This document shows, in pieces, positions 15,769-16,778 of a DNA stretch of 16,778 nucleotides. The notes beneath the pieces are model-generated. The model ran no database searches. It saw only the letters and a list, made by a program, of their open reading frames with translations, and was not told the origin of the DNA. The translations under genes were made by a program, and so were the position numbers. Each line of letters starts with the position of its first letter. The stretch's first letter is position 1. The stretch comes from CAYRVX01 sp964642165 (GTDB lineage: Bacteria > Planctomycetota > Phycisphaerae > SM23-33), in assembly GCA_964642165.1 (NCBI GenBank), contig CAZXOC010000160.1:1-16778 (forward strand), given 5' to 3'.

Positions 15769-16365
15769 TCAGCCGGCGACAGCCGAATCGACGGCAGCGG
15801 CACCCAACGCCTCCAGGACGTGGCGCTGCCGCCGCAGCCGCCGCAGGCCCCGCTGTGCCCGCTTCTTGGCCGCTTCCTCCGTGATGCCCAGAGCCGCGCC
15901 CACGTCGCGGAACGGAAGATCGTGCACGATCCGCAGGATCAGCACGTCCCTCTCGCCCTTCGGCAGCCCGGCCAGCAGGTCCGGCACGGCCGAGGCGTCG
16001 CCGGCGGCACGATCCGCCGCGGCGCTCCGGGCGGCCATCTCCCGCGCCAGCCTCACCTGCCGGGCGAGGCGGCGCATCATGTCCAGGCAAATGTTGCGGA
16101 CGATGGCGTGGAACCAGCACGAGAAGGGCTTGGACGGCACGTACCTCTGCCGGTTCCTCACGACGCGCAGGAAGGCCTCCTGGACGGCGTCCTCCGCCAA
16201 CGACGCATCGCCCAGGATCCGCCGGGCCGCCGCCATCGACGATGGCAGGCAGCGCGCAGCCACCTCCCCGAAGGCCTCCGCGTCGCCGGTCCGCTGGAAC
16301 CGGGCCATCAGCCACTCAGTCGATCGCTCGCCGTGCGTTCCTGCTTCTCCGTCCGACAGCCGCAA
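15769..16365 (-). CDS. ECF-type sigma-70 family RNA polymerase sigma factor
   Basis: A 198-residue protein of usual ECF length. Region 2 (about 31-100) shows EDAVQEAFLRVVRNRQRY and the core motif FSCWFHAIVRNICLDMMRR; region 4 (about 129-182) shows LLAGLPKGERDVLILRIVHD, then DVGAALGITEEAAKKRAQRG, a helix-turn-helix for the -35 element. Region 3 is absent, as expected. The start is uncertain: the frame given begins at a TTG (16365) without a clear ribosome site and includes STEWLMARFQRTGDAEAF, whose first residues match the usual N-terminus of ECF factors; the first in-frame ATG (16308) would trim 19 residues. It is followed by its probable anti-sigma factor on the same strand, a standard arrangement. 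Candidate targets are its own operon and the downstream receptor operon. Confidence 0.88.
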   Translation of the reverse strand: MRLSDGEAGTHGERSTEWLMARFQRTGDAEAFGEVAARCLPSSMAAARRILGDASLAEDAVQEAFLRVVRNRQRYVPSKPFSCWFHAIVRNICLDMMRRLARQVRLAREMAARSAAADRAAGDASAVPDLLAGLPKGERDVLILRIVHDLPFRDVGAALGITEEAAKKRAQRGLRRLRRQRHVLEALGAAAVDSAVAG

Positions 16366-16778
16366 CGTGCAATTCCCGGGCTTGCCCTTCTCCCGATCCG
16401 GTCGCCCCGCCGCTCGGGATTGTCGCCGTTCTGTCGCCCGTTGGCAAGGCCGTTCGGGAAGCGGGCGAAGGGACTCGAACCCTCAACGACCCGACCTGGT
16501 TCCGATCGAGGCAGCACTTCGGCGACGCGGTACGCCTCGCGTGCAGGCCCAGGCGTTGACTCAGGCGCAATCGGCGCGGAGGCCCCCCGGCCGTCGTGCT
16601 TGCGAACGCCCGCAACGAGGTTCTTGACCCAGGCCTCGGCCACCGCCTCCCAGAACCCTGGCGTGCGATCAAGTGCGCAATCCCCGATTGGCCTCTTGCG
16701 TCGCGGCGGCGCAAAAGGATGGTCTCCTCTGTCCGTTGTCAGCAAGACGAGTCGGCCCATGTCGGGCCGGCCTGGAAG
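16366..16778. other. Non-coding end region, no supported gene
   Basis: Upstream of the sigma gene. Minus-strand frames are open over part of this stretch, but none shows a recognisable domain or signal, and one of them runs through the tRNA-like fragment at 16461-16484. It should contain the sigma promoter; none could be fixed by eye. Apart from the tRNA-like piece I see nothing definite here. Confidence 0.4.
16461..16484 (-). tRNA. tRNA 3'-end-like fragment (T-arm plus acceptor strand), probable relic
   Basis: On the minus strand GAGGG-TTCGAGT-CCCTT (16468-16484) folds as a canonical tRNA T-arm with a correct TTCGA loop and 5-bp stem including one G-T pair. It is followed at once by a 7-base strand CGCCCGC (16461-16467) in the place of an acceptor strand. 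No CCA follows, no D-arm is visible, and the best anticodon-arm candidate just upstream (16495-16511) has a mismatch and an overlong variable region. A complete tRNA is therefore not supported. It may be a tRNA relic or the remnant of a tRNA-derived attachment site of a lost mobile element. Translations across it give the peptides often seen when tRNA genes are misread as proteins. Confidence 0.4.

Noticed and set aside
16308..16760. Minus-strand 150-codon frame overlapping the sigma gene start
   Set aside because: It overlaps the sigma coding region, crosses the tRNA-like fragment and has no recognisable domain; its middle part is the typical false peptide from a T-arm.

Overview
The window is very GC-rich. 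Its gene content (two-module acetyl-xylan-esterase-like hydrolase, large PQQ-type beta-propeller proteins, an SBBP-repeat protein, an ECF sigma factor paired with a zinc-finger anti-sigma factor) suggests a bacterium of the Planctomycetota or a related environmental lineage with a Gram-negative envelope. This assignment is an inference from content only. A run of exactly 100 N at 5210-5309 marks a scaffold join, so the window is a metagenome or draft assembly and the two genes meeting there are incomplete.

Left part (1-5209): an SBBP-repeat secreted protein (cut by the window start, minus strand), a secreted esterase (365-2413, minus) and, divergently, a secreted tandem PQQ-like propeller protein (2621 to the gap, plus).

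Centre (5310-14105, minus strand): eight genes packed end to end, spacing from a 4-nt overlap to 14 nt. In transcription order they are a TonB-dependent outer-membrane receptor, a lipoprotein-like fusion of a ModA-type solute-binding domain to a class I SAM methyltransferase, a DUF3450 periplasmic protein, a TtpC-like ExbB with a periplasmic coiled-coil domain, a short ExbB, ExbD, TonB and a TPR protein. From DUF3450 to TPR the order is that of the Vibrio-type TonB2/TtpC energy-transduction operon. Here it is joined to its own receptor and to an unusual binding-protein/methyltransferase fusion, so the cluster looks like a self-contained uptake system for one ligand, whose nature is unknown.

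Right part (14249-16365, minus strand): directly upstream and co-directional lie an ECF sigma factor and a membrane anti-sigma factor whose outer part is a PQQ-type propeller. They may control the receptor operon across a 143-base intergenic leader; this is inference from position. The last 400 bases hold no convincing gene, but contain a tRNA T-arm plus acceptor-end-like fragment that may be a relic of a tRNA or of an attachment site.

The most notable item is the binding-protein/methyltransferase fusion at 10431-11960. It carries an export-type N-terminus, which would place a SAM-dependent enzyme outside the cytoplasm.
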